A stretch of DNA of 64,000 nt from a bacterium (GCA_028821235.1 JAPPGV010000017.1:51636-115635); one strand, 5' to 3'. Positions 1-10,488 are shown, counted from the first letter of the stretch. Notes: generated by a model from the letters alone, not told the origin. Numbers and translations are program-made.

Positions 1-225
1 CGGAGCCGGGCTATGGCGAGCGTCAACGTGGTGTTCGAGACGATCGCCGGGGCGCTCCGGGAGGGAGCGGACGTCCGGATCACGGGGTTCGGCACCTTCG
101 CGGTGCGGCAGCGCAAGGCTCGGACCGGTCGCAATCCTCGGACCGGTGAGGCAGTCGAGATCCCAGCCACCAGATCCCCCGCCTTCAAGCCTTCGAAAGC
201 CCTCAAGGACCGTATCAATAACTAG
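1..225 (+). CDS. HU/IHF-family DNA-binding protein, 5'-truncated by window edge
   Basis: C-terminal 75 codons of a bacterial histone-like protein. The reading frame is open to base 1, and the residues before the internal Met at base 13 fit the HU fold, so the true start lies upstream of the window. The beta-arm signature GFGTFAVRQRKARTGRNP and the end (AFKPSKALKD) are clear. HU family dimers bend and compact DNA. The TAG stop (223-225) is the first unit of a heptad repeat array shared with the convergent SCP2 gene. Confidence 0.93.
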   Translation, partial: RSRAMASVNVVFETIAGALREGADVRITGFGTFAVRQRKARTGRNPRTGEAVEIPATRSPAFKPSKALKDRINN

Positions 226-254
226 TTATAGTTGGTAGTCCCTAGTTACTAGTG
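222..254. repeat. heptad repeat array A (TAGTTGC family), degenerate
   Basis: AT-rich intergenic sequence with degenerate units TAGTTAT, AGTTGGTAGT, TAGTTAC and TAGT. It begins with the TAG stop of the HU gene and lies between that gene and the convergent SCP2 gene, whose own stop is also TAG (270-272). It is a member of the dispersed family described in the findings. Confidence 0.6.
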
Positions 255-269
255 GGTACGAACTGGAAA

Positions 270-659
270 CTAATACTCCACTTCGAGTCCGGAGACGGCA
301 TCCGCGAGATGATCCAGCGCTCGCTGGTTCAGTAGCAGCTTGGCCACGTTGCCCGAGATGGCCAGCTTCCCGCTGAAGAAGGCGCTCTGGATCTTCAGCG
401 TACCTTGGGATATGGCAGCAGCCGTGGCGTAGTCCGTCCTAACGGTGAGATCCGCCTGCCCCAGGGTTCCGATCGCCAGGGAGGCGTCATCGTCGGCCAC
501 GTCGAGGTAGTAACGGCCGGCAGCCCCATCGGGGACCTGGTCGATCTCGAACTGGACCGAGAACTCGATGTCCTCAACGGCGCCACCGAAGCCGGGATGG
601 CCGCGCACGGCCTCCGTCACTTGCTCGGCCCACTCGGCGCTCAGGAACCTAACTGCCAC
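270..659 (-). CDS. SCP2 sterol-binding domain protein
   Basis: A 129-residue single-domain protein of the SCP-2 sterol carrier fold. It shows the hydrophobic core pattern ending in LKIQSAFFSGKLAISGNVAKLLL, typical of bacterial SCP2 proteins that bind lipids or fatty acyl ligands in the cytosol. The GTG start at 659 has a GGAGG sequence 7-8 bases upstream. The gene begins 24 bases after the sdhB stop on the same strand, so it is probably the last gene of the sdh operon. The ligand cannot be told from sequence. Confidence 0.8.
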   Translation of the reverse strand: MAVRFLSAEWAEQVTEAVRGHPGFGGAVEDIEFSVQFEIDQVPDGAAGRYYLDVADDDASLAIGTLGQADLTVRTDYATAAAISQGTLKIQSAFFSGKLAISGNVAKLLLNQRALDHLADAVSGLEVEY

Positions 660-683
660 GGGGGCTACCTCCGGGATTCGCCA

Positions 684-1445
684 TCACCGCTGCCCTCCCA
701 GCTTTCGGTTGCGTATCTTGGACAGCAGGTAGTCACGGTTCATCAGGGCGATGTTATCCAGCGAGATCCCCTTGGGACAGGCAGGCTCGCATTCGCCGTG
801 GTTGGAACAGGAGCCGAAGTACTCCTCCATGGTCTCCACCATACGCTCGACTCGCATCCAGCGCTCCGGTTGGCCCTGCGGCAGCAGGTTGAGGTGGGCG
901 ACCTTGGCGGCGGTGAAAAGTTGGCCCGCTCCGTTGGGGCAGGCCGCCACGCAGGCCCCGCATCCGATACATGCCGCCGCGTCCATGGCGGCGTCGGATG
1001 TCTCCTTCGGCACCGGCGTCAGGTTCGCCTCGGGCGCTGATCCGGTCGGGGCGCCGATATAGCCGCCGGCCTCGATGATCCGGTCGAATGCCCCCCGGTC
1101 CACCACCAGGTCGCGGACGATAGGGAAGGAGGTGGCCCGCCAGGGCTCGATGACGATGGTGTCACCATCCGAGAACTCCCGCATGTGGAGCTGGCAGGTG
1201 GCGGTGCTCCCCTGCGGTCCGTGCGCCCGGCCGTCGATCATCAGACCGCACGATCCGCAGATGCCCTCCCGGCAGTCGTGGTCGAAGGCGATCGGTTCAT
1301 GACCTGCGGTTACCAGCCGCTCGTTGACAAGGTCGAGCATCTCCAGGAACGACATGTCCTGGTGGATGCCGGCGGCCTCGTACGTCTCGAACCGGCCCTC
1401 TACTCCCGGACCGTCCTGCCGCCATACCCGCAACGTCAGATGCAT
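684..1445 (-). CDS. sdhB: Succinate dehydrogenase/fumarate reductase iron-sulfur subunit
   Basis: 253 residues. It carries electrons from the flavoprotein to the quinone site of complex II. All three cluster motifs are visible: [2Fe-2S] Cys58, Cys63, Cys66 and Cys84 (CREGICGSC); [4Fe-4S] Cys159, 162, 165 and 169 ([12 protein letters not shown]); and [3Fe-4S] Cys213, 219 and 223 ([14 protein letters not shown]). It lies 10 bases downstream of sdhA in the order sdhC-sdhA-sdhB, the arrangement of the type B, single-anchor enzymes. Confidence 0.95.
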   Translation of the reverse strand: MHLTLRVWRQDGPGVEGRFETYEAAGIHQDMSFLEMLDLVNERLVTAGHEPIAFDHDCREGICGSCGLMIDGRAHGPQGSTATCQLHMREFSDGDTIVIEPWRATSFPIVRDLVVDRGAFDRIIEAGGYIGAPTGSAPEANLTPVPKETSDAAMDAAACIGCGACVAACPNGAGQLFTAAKVAHLNLLPQGQPERWMRVERMVETMEEYFGSCSNHGECEPACPKGISLDNIALMNRDYLLSKIRNRKLGGQR

Positions 1446-1455
1446 CCGGTCCCTC

Positions 1456-3366
<1,911 letters not shown>

Positions 3367-3386
3367 GCGGTAGCTCTCCGACCGTC

Positions 3387-4130
3387 CTACGAGACGATGT
3401 CCAGGGCGACGCCGACCGGCACGGCCAGGAAACCGGCCACCACCACCGTGGCGAAGGCGTGGGCGAAGGTCCGGCGGAAACGGTTGAATCGGGGATTGCT
3501 GATGCCCAGGCTCTGGAACAGGCTCCACGCCCCGTGCCAGACGTGGAAGGCCAGAGCCACCTGAGCCGCCACGTACAGGATCCACACCGGCCAGCGGCTC
3601 AGGCTCGCGACCAGGTTGTGGTAGACGGACCCGCGGACGAACTCCGGGTTGACAGCTTCGACCCCCAGGGTCAGGTCCGCCAGATGCCACGCCAGGAAGA
3701 GGAGCACGATTACTCCACTCCAGCGCATCGTCCGGCTGGCGTAGCGGGCGGCCAGGTAGTCCCGCGGTGACTGGTACTTGGTCTCCCTGGCGTCCCGGTT
3801 GCTACGGGTCAGCGCCAAGGCGGCGTGGATGTGGATCAGGAAGGCGGCTGCCAGGGGGATCCGCAGGAACGCCCACAGCACCATGGTGCGGGGGAAGAGG
3901 GGTTCGCCCAGATCGCGCAGGCCCTCGCCGTACTCATCGATGCGGAAGGTGCCTCCATGAGCGCCCTCGAAGACGTGGAGGTTGCCGATCATGTGGCCCA
4001 GCACGAACAACAGGAGGACCACGCCGCTGATCGCCATGGCGTACTTCTTGCCGGTGTCGGTGCGGTAGATGGACACGATCCAGGGTGCCCGCCGGGCCCG
4101 CTCGCGTCCGGCTCGCCTCAGGTTGAGCAT
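3387..4130 (-). CDS. sdhC: Succinate dehydrogenase cytochrome b subunit (b558 family)
   Basis: 247 residues with five hydrophobic segments (about 33-50, 84-106, 136-155, 180-200 and 220-242). Several membrane histidines ([28 protein letters not shown]) could ligate two hemes. This is the single-polypeptide anchor of type B succinate:quinone or menaquinol:fumarate reductases, as in Bacillus. It is the first gene of the minus-strand sdh operon. The upstream region to 4278 is shared with the divergent whiB gene. Confidence 0.9.
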   Translation of the reverse strand: MLNLRRAGRERARRAPWIVSIYRTDTGKKYAMAISGVVLLLFVLGHMIGNLHVFEGAHGGTFRIDEYGEGLRDLGEPLFPRTMVLWAFLRIPLAAAFLIHIHAALALTRSNRDARETKYQSPRDYLAARYASRTMRWSGVIVLLFLAWHLADLTLGVEAVNPEFVRGSVYHNLVASLSRWPVWILYVAAQVALAFHVWHGAWSLFQSLGISNPRFNRFRRTFAHAFATVVVAGFLAVPVGVALDIVS

Positions 4131-4209
4131 GGCGCTACCTTACCGGCTCCCCGCCTCCTCCAATGTGCGCTCGGCGTGCCGTCGCGAGCTTCGTGAGCCG
4201 CGGCCGGGC

Positions 4210-4239
4210 TTGACGTCCGGCGCGGGCACCGGTTATATT
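4210..4239 (+). promoter_or_regulatory. Sigma-A type promoter for the WhiB-family gene
   Basis: TTGACG (4210-4215) and TATATT (4234-4239) are separated by 18 bases, each matching the vegetative consensus at five of six positions. The predicted transcription start near 4246 gives a leader of about 30 bases before the TTG start of the whiB gene. The stretch is visibly AT-rich inside a GC-rich region. Confidence 0.6.
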
Positions 4240-4278
4240 ACAATGTCGTAATTGCGCGTGTGTAAGTCGAGGTAGAGG

Positions 4279-4560
4279 TTGCGGCGCGAACTCATTGACG
4301 CTCTGGCCGTCGAGCAGGTTGGATGGAAGGAATACGCCAACTGTCTCGGGGCTCATCACGACCTCTTCTTCCCGGACCGCGGCGCGTCCACTCGGGCTGC
4401 CAAGCAGATCTGTGCCGAATGCCAGGTCCGGGTCGACTGCCTCGAGTATGCCGTGACCAGGGGGGAGAAGTTCGGCATCTGGGGTGGTCTGTCAGAGCGG
4501 GAGCGGAGGAAGATCCGCAAGCAGCGAGCAGCCGAGGCACTGCAGCGCGCCGTTTCGTGA
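4279..4560 (+). CDS. WhiB-family iron-sulfur transcriptional regulator
   Basis: 93 residues with the full family pattern: four cluster cysteines (Cys22, Cys45, Cys48, Cys54, i.e. C-X22-C-X2-C-X5-C), the GIWGG turn at 66-70 and the basic tail SERERRKIRKQR that contacts DNA. WhiB-like proteins are restricted to actinobacteria and their phages, which is the strongest taxonomic marker here. They bind the primary sigma factor and respond to oxidants or NO through the [4Fe-4S] cluster. The TTG start follows a purine-rich stretch (cgaggtagagg). The exact paralogue (whiA-E type) cannot be assigned from this sequence alone. Confidence 0.93.
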   Translation: MRRELIDALAVEQVGWKEYANCLGAHHDLFFPDRGASTRAAKQICAECQVRVDCLEYAVTRGEKFGIWGGLSERERRKIRKQRAAEALQRAVS

Positions 4561-4594
4561 ATATTTCCCAATTCCTCGGGCTCGCAGTTACAGT

Positions 4595-5911
4595 ATGAGG
4601 ATGACACCTTCCCCGATTGCCTCCCTTGCCCGCAACCGCGCGCTCTGGCTCCTCTGTGCCTTCGCGCTCGCCCTGGCCGCCTGTTCCGACGATCCCGAGG
4701 AAGTCGCTCCCGACACCACGGCGCCGGATACGACGACTGCGGTAATCCTGGATACGACCACGACCGCCGCGGCACCGCAGGTGGATACCACCGCGCCGAC
4801 CACGACCACCACGGTCCCCGACGAGGAGTTTCCTGGGCCGACCGTTCTCGCCTATCTCGAAGAGATCCGGAACATCGCCGTGGCCACCGGCCAGGTGGCG
4901 CTCGACATGCGAGCGGCCAACAACGACTGGGACAATCGATCGGTAACGGGCGTCACGTATCCCGAGACGGAGGCGGCCCTCGTGGCCGTCAGGGACCGGA
5001 CCCGCCAGTTGCGGGACGCTATCGGGTTGGTGGAGCCGCCCACCGAGTTCGGCCTTCCCGTGGAGCATCAGACGGCTTGGGAGGCCTCCGGCGAGATGGC
5101 TGATGCTGCGGTGGAAGCGCTGGCCGGGCTGAGGTCGCCCGATACCGGGGAGCGGCGCCGGGCCGCGCTCTCCGACTTCATCGTCGCGTTCGAGCGCTTC
5201 AACGGAGCAGTGAGCCGCATTGTCGACATCATCGACGTGGGTGGCCCCATCGATCTTCCGACCATCACGGTGGCGACCACGGTGGCTACCACCACGACCA
5301 CTACGACCGCGGCCGCCGCGACGACTGGCACTACTTCCGCAGCTCCCACTACCACCGACGCCACGACGACCACCACCACGACCACCTTGCCGGCGGCTGT
5401 CGAACACTCAATCGTGGACATCGGAGGAGAAGATACCGACCCGGTCCAACTCTGGCTGACCGTCTCCGTAGAGACCGGAACGACCAAGGATCAGTTGGCG
5501 CAGTTGGGTATACGGCTGGCCACCGAGTACCGGCTCTCACGCGAGTACCAAGCCCTGGTGATCGACTTCGTTCGCTTCCCTGAGGGCCATGGCCAGAGCG
5601 TCCCCCCGCTCGGCAGATGGACCGACGCGCCCTATGGCGACTGGAACCGGGCCGGCGAGGTGACCAGGGGCAATTACGATAACCACGAGGTGGTTGACAG
5701 GACCATCGAGAAGGACTGGTCGCTGCTGCCCACGGACGAGCAGATGGAAGTCTTCCGTAGGTACCAAGACTACCGGCTCGCGTACCAGGTCGAGAACGAA
5801 GTGTCACCACCCAACTCGGAGTTGATCCCGCTGGCCGCTGCTGCGCTCGGTCTCGAAGAGACGGCCATTGAGGAGGCGATCGACGCGTGGAGGGCATGGG
5901 TCGGGAATTAG
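4595..5911 (+). CDS. Thr-rich secreted lipoprotein, function unknown
   Basis: 438 residues from the ATG at 4595. The upstream frame overlaps whiB and lacks a signal sequence, so it was rejected. The signal peptide ends in a lipobox LAAC with Cys30 as lipidation site. A first Thr/Pro-rich linker (about 35-73), a helical region (about 80-215), a second linker (about 226-270) very rich in Thr and Ala, and a C-terminal globular region containing PPLGRWTDAPYGDW follow. The linkers probably span or sit on the envelope outside the membrane. I do not recognise the globular parts. It stands alone between whiB and tatA. Confidence 0.75.
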   Translation: MRMTPSPIASLARNRALWLLCAFALALAACSDDPEEVAPDTTAPDTTTAVILDTTTTAAAPQVDTTAPTTTTTVPDEEFPGPTVLAYLEEIRNIAVATGQVALDMRAANNDWDNRSVTGVTYPETEAALVAVRDRTRQLRDAIGLVEPPTEFGLPVEHQTAWEASGEMADAAVEALAGLRSPDTGERRRAALSDFIVAFERFNGAVSRIVDIIDVGGPIDLPTITVATTVATTTTTTTAAAATTGTTSAAPTTTDATTTTTTTTLPAAVEHSIVDIGGEDTDPVQLWLTVSVETGTTKDQLAQLGIRLATEYRLSREYQALVIDFVRFPEGHGQSVPPLGRWTDAPYGDWNRAGEVTRGNYDNHEVVDRTIEKDWSLLPTDEQMEVFRRYQDYRLAYQVENEVSPPNSELIPLAAAALGLEETAIEEAIDAWRAWVGN

Positions 5912-5998
5912 CCACCACGTTGGTGTGCCGTCCGGAGTGCCCAAGGTGTTGATCGGGCTTCGCTGTTATCATGCGGTCCAAGGGAAGGGAGACTACGG

Positions 5999-6220
5999 AT
6001 GATTCCCAAGATCCAAGGTGGCGAGATCATCGTTATTCTCGTGGTAATCCTGCTCCTGTTCGGCGCCAGGAAGCTTCCGGAACTGGCGCGTTCGCTCGGC
6101 AGCTCGGCTCGAGAGTTCCGTAAGGGAATCGAAGAGGGCCGCACCGAGGAGCAGGACGAGGCAGCACCCACCACGACGATCTCCGACTCCAGCACCACCA
6201 CTTCCGGCACCGAGACTTAG
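5999..6220 (+). CDS. tatA: Sec-independent translocase subunit TatA
   Basis: 73 residues: one N-terminal membrane helix (about 8-22), the hinge LFGARKLPELARSLG and an amphipathic helix (about 25-45), which is the TatA/TatE layout. The acidic and Thr-rich tail (TTTISDSSTTT) has no counterpart in the textbook protein. TatA oligomers form the pore for folded, twin-arginine substrates. No tatB or tatC is nearby. The TAG stop (6218-6220) opens a heptad repeat array. Confidence 0.9.
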   Translation: MIPKIQGGEIIVILVVILLLFGARKLPELARSLGSSAREFRKGIEEGRTEEQDEAAPTTTISDSSTTTSGTET

Positions 6221-6245
6221 TTGTTAGTTGCTAGTTGCTGTTGGA
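6218..6245. repeat. heptad repeat array B
   Basis: Three consecutive units, TAGTTGT, TAGTTGC and TAGTTGC, then TGTTGG. The first TAG is the stop codon of tatA. The array lies between tatA and the convergent peroxiredoxin gene. The rest of the gap to 6408 holds short inverted sequences of the GGCCGCTGG/CCAGTGGCC kind and a repeated ACTGACC motif, with no gene. Confidence 0.75.
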
Positions 6246-6408
6246 TTCCACTGACTAGCAGCTGCTGACGCCCGCAGAAGGGGCCGCTGGCCGCTTTCCA
6301 GTGGCCAGACGGTCACCGGGGCCAATCAGATTTACTGCAGCCGTTGAGCCTGGTGGGTTTCCCGGGTCATTCCTGAGTTACGACATCCACTGACCGCTGA
6401 CCACCGGA

Positions 6409-6864
6409 TCAGTTCGAAAGGGCGGTCAGGTAGTCCTCGAATTGGCGGGCGACCAGGATCTCCTCCGATCGGATCACGTCGGTCACGGTCCCGTGAGCGT
6501 TCAGCACGAAGGTGGAGCGCATGGCAGCGCCCAAGGAGTCGCTGAAGACACCGTAGGCCTTGGAAGTCTCCCCGTGTGGCCAGTAGTCGCTCAGCACCGG
6601 GTACTCGATCCCTTCCTGCTTGGCCCACGCGTCGTTGGCGAACCGGGTGTCGCAGGTGATGGCTACCACATTGGATCCGAGTTCCTCCAGCTGTCCGAGG
6701 CTCTCCTGCAGCTCGCAGAGCTCACCCGTGCACACCGAGGTGAACGGGAACGGGATGAACACCAGCAGGGTCTTGTTGCCGCGCAGGGACTCCAGGGTGA
6801 TCTGCTCGTTGTTGGTGTCCGGCAGTGAGAAAGCCGGTGCGGGCTGTCCTATCTCGATGGTCAT
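6409..6864 (-). CDS. Peroxiredoxin, AhpE-like
   Basis: 151 residues, a complete thioredoxin-fold AhpC/TSA protein. The active-site segment PFPFTSVCTGELC places the peroxidatic cysteine at Cys45 with Thr42 of the PxxxT/SxxC motif, and Cys50 is close by. The pattern resembles the mycobacterial AhpE group of one-cysteine peroxiredoxins, which reduce hydroperoxides and peroxynitrite in the cytosol. The ATG has an AGGAG sequence just upstream. It is monocistronic and convergent with tatA. Confidence 0.88.
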   Translation of the reverse strand: MTIEIGQPAPAFSLPDTNNEQITLESLRGNKTLLVFIPFPFTSVCTGELCELQESLGQLEELGSNVVAITCDTRFANDAWAKQEGIEYPVLSDYWPHGETSKAYGVFSDSLGAAMRSTFVLNAHGTVTDVIRSEEILVARQFEDYLTALSN

Positions 6865-6918
6865 GTCACTCCTCGTTGGGTTGGAATCCGGGCAATACTA
6901 TCGGCGGCGCACGAGCCC

Positions 6919-8013
6919 TCAGCCGGTGAAGGGGTCGTCCAGCAGGACCCTTGCGGCCCATCCGGTCACGTCATCGAGTTCCTGCGGAGAGGGCAGGTTG
7001 TCAACGCCTTGCCAGATCCTCCGCACTGCTGCCGGGCCCCAGCGCGTAGCCACCTCGGCACAGAACTCGGCGCCCCTGCCGTGGACCCCTGCTGACGGGG
7101 AGGTCCGGAGGGTTCCGGCGAACTCGGAGCGATCTCCCCGGGTCGCCAGATGTTCTGCCATGGCGGATCGGATGTTCGTGAGGTCCGGGAGCAACCCGGC
7201 CGAGGCTTGTTCGACCAGGTAGGCGCCGTACCCCTCTACCATCGTCATGGCGGTATGAGCCTCCTCCAGCAGCGTCTCGTTCATCCCCCCTCCGAACAGG
7301 GCGCTCATCCCGCCCGGTTGGCCGAAGGCCTCCTCCAGACGGGCCGGGTCGGTGAGGGCCTCCTGCCAGATGCCGAGCGCGCCGGCGTCGAGCTCCATCG
7401 AACTCACCACCGATCCGAACAGATCGATCAGATGAGGCCGCACCCACGGTTGGCCGAGTAGGGCCTCGTGGACCGACTCGTGGAATGCCACCCACAACCT
7501 GACCTGGCGGGGATCGAGTCCGTGCTCCGAGGCGAAGCTTTCGGTGTTCGGGATATGGAAGGTGATACCGACCGGCTCGGCTGCCGGCAGCCCGGTATCG
7601 AACGATCCGAGCGCCTGCGTGCTGAGCATTCCTGCCAGGGCACCCGCGTTCATGCCCAGTAGCGCCGGGCCGAGGGGTTTCATCAGCCCGCCGAGCGGGC
7701 CGGATCCCATCCCGTCCAGGCGGTCCGCCATAGGATCGACCAGGTAGCGGAAGGAGCGGAGGTGAAGGCGGGCCCACTCCTTCCGACCGACCAGGACGGG
7801 CTCGAGGGTCGGATCGGTGGCCAGGCCGGTGGATGCGGGGACCTTCAACTGGACCAGGCGGGCCAGCTCCAGGTATTCGTCTGCAATCCAGGGATCGATG
7901 GGCTCGGGGTCGCCCGAGACATGGCAGGCGAGTTGCTCTGCCAGCGCCCAGTTGACGGGGCCCGGCCGGCTGAGCAGCTTCATGAGCTCGTCGAGGAGGT
8001 TGCGATCCGTCAT
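6919..8013 (-). CDS. DUF2342-family zinc-dependent metalloprotease-like protein
   Basis: 364 residues with the zinc-peptidase motif HESVH (residues 178-182) in VAFHESVHEALLGQPW, the hallmark of the DUF2342 family of putative actinobacterial hydrolases. One subfamily is annotated as associated with coenzyme F420 biosynthesis because of its phylogenetic distribution, and this genome does carry cofG and cofH. No signal peptide is seen, so it is probably cytosolic. Substrate unknown. A GGAGGG sequence lies 7-8 bases before the ATG. Confidence 0.82.
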   Translation of the reverse strand: MTDRNLLDELMKLLSRPGPVNWALAEQLACHVSGDPEPIDPWIADEYLELARLVQLKVPASTGLATDPTLEPVLVGRKEWARLHLRSFRYLVDPMADRLDGMGSGPLGGLMKPLGPALLGMNAGALAGMLSTQALGSFDTGLPAAEPVGITFHIPNTESFASEHGLDPRQVRLWVAFHESVHEALLGQPWVRPHLIDLFGSVVSSMELDAGALGIWQEALTDPARLEEAFGQPGGMSALFGGGMNETLLEEAHTAMTMVEGYGAYLVEQASAGLLPDLTNIRSAMAEHLATRGDRSEFAGTLRTSPSAGVHGRGAEFCAEVATRWGPAAVRRIWQGVDNLPSPQELDDVTGWAARVLLDDPFTG

Positions 8014-8128
8014 TGCCGCCCTCCTATACGATGGCTCCGCCGCTCTCTCCGAGGCTAGCGGTGTCCCTGCATAATGGCCTGTCCGCTGTCAAAGCACGGT
8101 CGCCCGCCGTTCCCATAGAATCCATCCC

Positions 8129-8575
8129 ATGGAATCTATGCATCCGCGGGAGCGGGTTCGGTGCCGCGTGAGGGTCTCCGCCCGACCTATCGATCCGCGT
8201 GCCCTGGTCGGCGAGGTGAGCGGCCCGCAGAGCGGGGCCATCGCCCTCTTCCTGGGCACCGTGCGGGATCATTCCCCAGGCAGGCAGGGGATCACCCACC
8301 TGGAATACGAGGCCTACGAGGCCCATGTCGTCGGCCGGATCGAGGAGATCGTGGAAGAGGCCACGGCTCGCTGGCCCATCAACGGGGTGGTGGTCGAGCA
8401 CCGGGTCGGTCGAGTGGAGTTGGCCGAGGCATCGGTGGCCGTCGCCGTCGCCTGTGCGCACCGCGCCGAGGCGTTCGAAGCCGCCCGCTACCTGATCGAC
8501 GAGCTCAAGTCCCGCGCCCCCATCTGGAAGAAGGAGGTCTGGCCAGGGGGAGAGGCCTGGTCCCCGGGCTCGTAG
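8129..8575 (+). CDS. moaE: Molybdopterin synthase catalytic subunit MoaE
   Basis: 148 residues. Family motifs are visible: GAIALFLGTVRDHSPG, then LEYEAYE and the C-terminal PIWKKEVWPGGEAW with the two active-site lysines. MoaE transfers sulfur from the MoaD thiocarboxylate to precursor Z to make molybdopterin. No moaD or other Mo-cofactor gene is adjacent. It is divergent from the DUF2342 gene and convergent with bioY; both stop codons are TAG within a short repeat. Confidence 0.9.
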   Translation: MESMHPRERVRCRVRVSARPIDPRALVGEVSGPQSGAIALFLGTVRDHSPGRQGITHLEYEAYEAHVVGRIEEIVEEATARWPINGVVVEHRVGRVELAEASVAVAVACAHRAEAFEAARYLIDELKSRAPIWKKEVWPGGEAWSPGS

Positions 8576-8588
8576 TCTAGTTTCTAGA
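8573..8588. repeat. heptad repeat remnant C with hairpin
   Basis: A short copy containing TCTAG, TTT and CTAGA (8576-8588), a perfect 5-bp inverted repeat with a 3-base loop. It joins the TAG stop of moaE (8573-8575) to the TAG stop of bioY (complement of 8584-8586). It is the shortest member of the family and would be weak evidence alone. Confidence 0.4.
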
Positions 8589-9171
8589 GACGTCCCACCA
8601 GTTTCCAGGCGATGGGCGTGGCACCGGCGGCTAGCAGGATCTTGATGGTGTCGCCGATGAGGAACGGGGCCATCCCCTTCTCGACTCCCTCCACGAGGCC
8701 CCACGAGAACGTGTACATGAGCCAGGCTATGCCCAGGGCGTAGATGATGAGGTTGCCGGTCAGGAAGGTGCCGACCGAGGTGGCCAGGCGGCGATCGTGG
8801 TGTTGTTCGGCGAGGTAACCCGTCACGTAGGCCGCCAGAATGAACCCCACCAGGTACCCGCCGGTAGCTCCGGTGGCCACTTCCCAGCCGCCTGCCCCGC
8901 CGGCGTAGAAGGGAAGCCCGATCGCCCCGAGAGCTACGTATAGCAACTGGCTGGCGGCCCCCTCGCGAGCTCCGAGAACCGCACCGGTCAGGAGCACCGC
9001 GAATGTCTGGCCCGTGATCGGAACGGGTGTGAAGCCCAGTTGGATCCGGATCTGGGCACAGGCCGCGGTCAGCAGGGCGAAGGCCACGACCCGGACGGCG
9101 GTGGCGACGCGTGCGTCCATGTTCCCGAGCGGGATGATCCGGGCGGAAAGCACCTCGGGCTGGTAGCTCAT
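8584..9171 (-). CDS. bioY: Biotin transporter BioY (ECF S component)
   Basis: 195 residues with five to six membrane segments and the BioY patterns QIRIQLGFTPVPITGQTFAVLLTG and GGYLVGFILAAYVTGYL. BioY is the substrate-binding membrane subunit of the energy-coupling-factor biotin importer. No ecfA or ecfT gene is adjacent, so it either shares a general ECF module or works alone. An AAGGAG site precedes the ATG. I looked for a biotin-repressor palindrome in 9172-9342 and saw none. Confidence 0.93.
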   Translation of the reverse strand: MSYQPEVLSARIIPLGNMDARVATAVRVVAFALLTAACAQIRIQLGFTPVPITGQTFAVLLTGAVLGAREGAASQLLYVALGAIGLPFYAGGAGGWEVATGATGGYLVGFILAAYVTGYLAEQHHDRRLATSVGTFLTGNLIIYALGIAWLMYTFSWGLVEGVEKGMAPFLIGDTIKILLAAGATPIAWKLVGRL

Positions 9172-9342
9172 TGATGGGCTCCTTGGTGTTGACTGGGCTT
9201 TGGACTCGGTCGGGCCGGGCCGGGTTTCATGACCATCGGAACACGACAGTTGGGTAACCGGTGTGGACCGGGGCGCGGTGACAGGCTACCGGGTGTGGAT
9301 GATCCGGTATGCAAGGCCGGTGGGTAATCTCGATCAGGTCCT

Positions 9343-10425
9343 ATGCAAGACCCTCCCGAGACTTCCCCGAGTCGTGTGGCTCCTGCCGGCCGCGAGGGCT
9401 CCCCGCAGCCCCCGGACCGCTTCTGGCCGTTGGCCGCAGCGGTCGGGCTGGTCTGTACGGCCGTGGCAGCCGGACTCCTGTGGTTCGTCACGGTGCCCTA
9501 CTACGCGATGTGGCCCGGGCCGATCGGAGAGGTCGTCGACTACGTGACCGTCGAGGACGGTCACGCAGTCCATCCGTTGAACGGGGATCTCTACCTGTTG
9601 ACGGTGAGCCTCCAGGAGGTGAACGCGTATGCCCTGATGGAGGGCTGGCTCGATCCCGGTATTGACGTGGTACCGCGAGCTCTGATCCGCCCGGAGGGTG
9701 TCACGCCCGAGGAGCATCGGGAGCGGAACCTTCAGATGATGGACGACTCCGTGGACAGCGCCATCCTGGCCGCGCTCGACTACCTGGGGGTTCCGGTGGA
9801 GCGCGCCGAGGACGGGGTCCTGGTCGTCTCGGTGTTGGAGAGCGGGCCGGCGGTCGGGATCCTCGAGGCCGGTGATGTGGTCGTGGGGGTGGAGCACGCG
9901 CCGGTGGATACCATCCAGGAGGCCACGGACGCGATCGGCTCCCGGAAGATCGGCGATGCCGTGGTGCTGAGCATCCTGAGGCAGGGTGAGCGTTACGACC
10001 TCGAGGTCACCCTGGGCGAACATCCGGATGAGCCCGGTCGGCCCATGGTGGGGATCGGACTGGGCGACTACACACCTCGCGCGGAGTTACCCTTCGAGAT
10101 CGACATCGACCGGGCTACCTCCGGGGGTGGTCCGTCGGCGGGCATGATGTATGCCCTGGGCTTGATCGACCTGCTCACGGAAGAGGATCTCGTCCGGGGG
10201 AACATCATCGCCGGTACCGGCACCATCTCGTCCGACGGGCATGTGGGGCCGGTAGGAGGCGTCCGCCAGAAGGTCATCGCCGCCCAGAACGCCGGGGCCC
10301 GTTACATCCTGGTGCCGCAGCAGAACTACCCGGATGCGGTGGCGGCCGGGTGGGATGGTGTCGAGATTCTGGCTGTCTCCTCGATCGAGGAGGCGGTGGA
10401 GGCGGTGAGGGCGCTGCCGGTCTGA
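9343..10425 (+). CDS. PDZ-domain Lon-like serine protease, membrane-anchored
   Basis: 360 residues: one membrane helix (about 30-52), a PDZ domain (about 150-225) and a C-terminal S16/Lon-type proteolytic domain. The catalytic dyad is visible: Ser265 in GGGPSAGMMYALGL and Lys310 in GPVGGVRQK. This is the YlbL-type family found in Firmicutes and Actinobacteria, with the protease outside the membrane. The start at 9343 (MQDPPETSP) lies 171 bases from the divergent bioY start, so the gap holds two promoters. Confidence 0.88.
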   Translation: MQDPPETSPSRVAPAGREGSPQPPDRFWPLAAAVGLVCTAVAAGLLWFVTVPYYAMWPGPIGEVVDYVTVEDGHAVHPLNGDLYLLTVSLQEVNAYALMEGWLDPGIDVVPRALIRPEGVTPEEHRERNLQMMDDSVDSAILAALDYLGVPVERAEDGVLVVSVLESGPAVGILEAGDVVVGVEHAPVDTIQEATDAIGSRKIGDAVVLSILRQGERYDLEVTLGEHPDEPGRPMVGIGLGDYTPRAELPFEIDIDRATSGGGPSAGMMYALGLIDLLTEEDLVRGNIIAGTGTISSDGHVGPVGGVRQKVIAAQNAGARYILVPQQNYPDAVAAGWDGVEILAVSSIEEAVEAVRALPV

Positions 10426-10447
10426 TTTCACCCCCGCCACGCGGAAC

Positions 10448-10487
10448 TTATCCCCAAGATGCGGATCGCGGGGTAGAGTTATCCACA
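10448..10487 (+). promoter_or_regulatory. Pair of DnaA-box-like sequences upstream of the DivIVA-like gene
   Basis: TTATCCCCA (10448-10456, one mismatch) and TTATCCACA (10479-10487, exact DnaA-box consensus) lie in the same orientation 31 bases apart, about three helical turns. The second ends one base before the ATG at 10489. DnaA binding here could regulate the downstream gene. A two-box chance match in a high-GC genome is unlikely but possible. Confidence 0.5.
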
Positions 10488-10488
10488 T

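Noticed and set aside
405..1062. Plus-strand frames opposite the SCP2 gene and sdhB
   Set aside because: They are antisense shadows in high-GC DNA with no domain pattern; the minus-strand genes have clear motifs.
3367..3690. N-terminal extension of the flavoprotein frame to 3690
   Set aside because: It overlaps sdhC, is low-complexity and has no family similarity; the ATG at 3366 gives the normal N-terminus.
9172..9342. Biotin-repressor operator or riboswitch upstream of bioY
   Set aside because: No BirA- or BioR-like palindrome or conserved leader structure could be seen.
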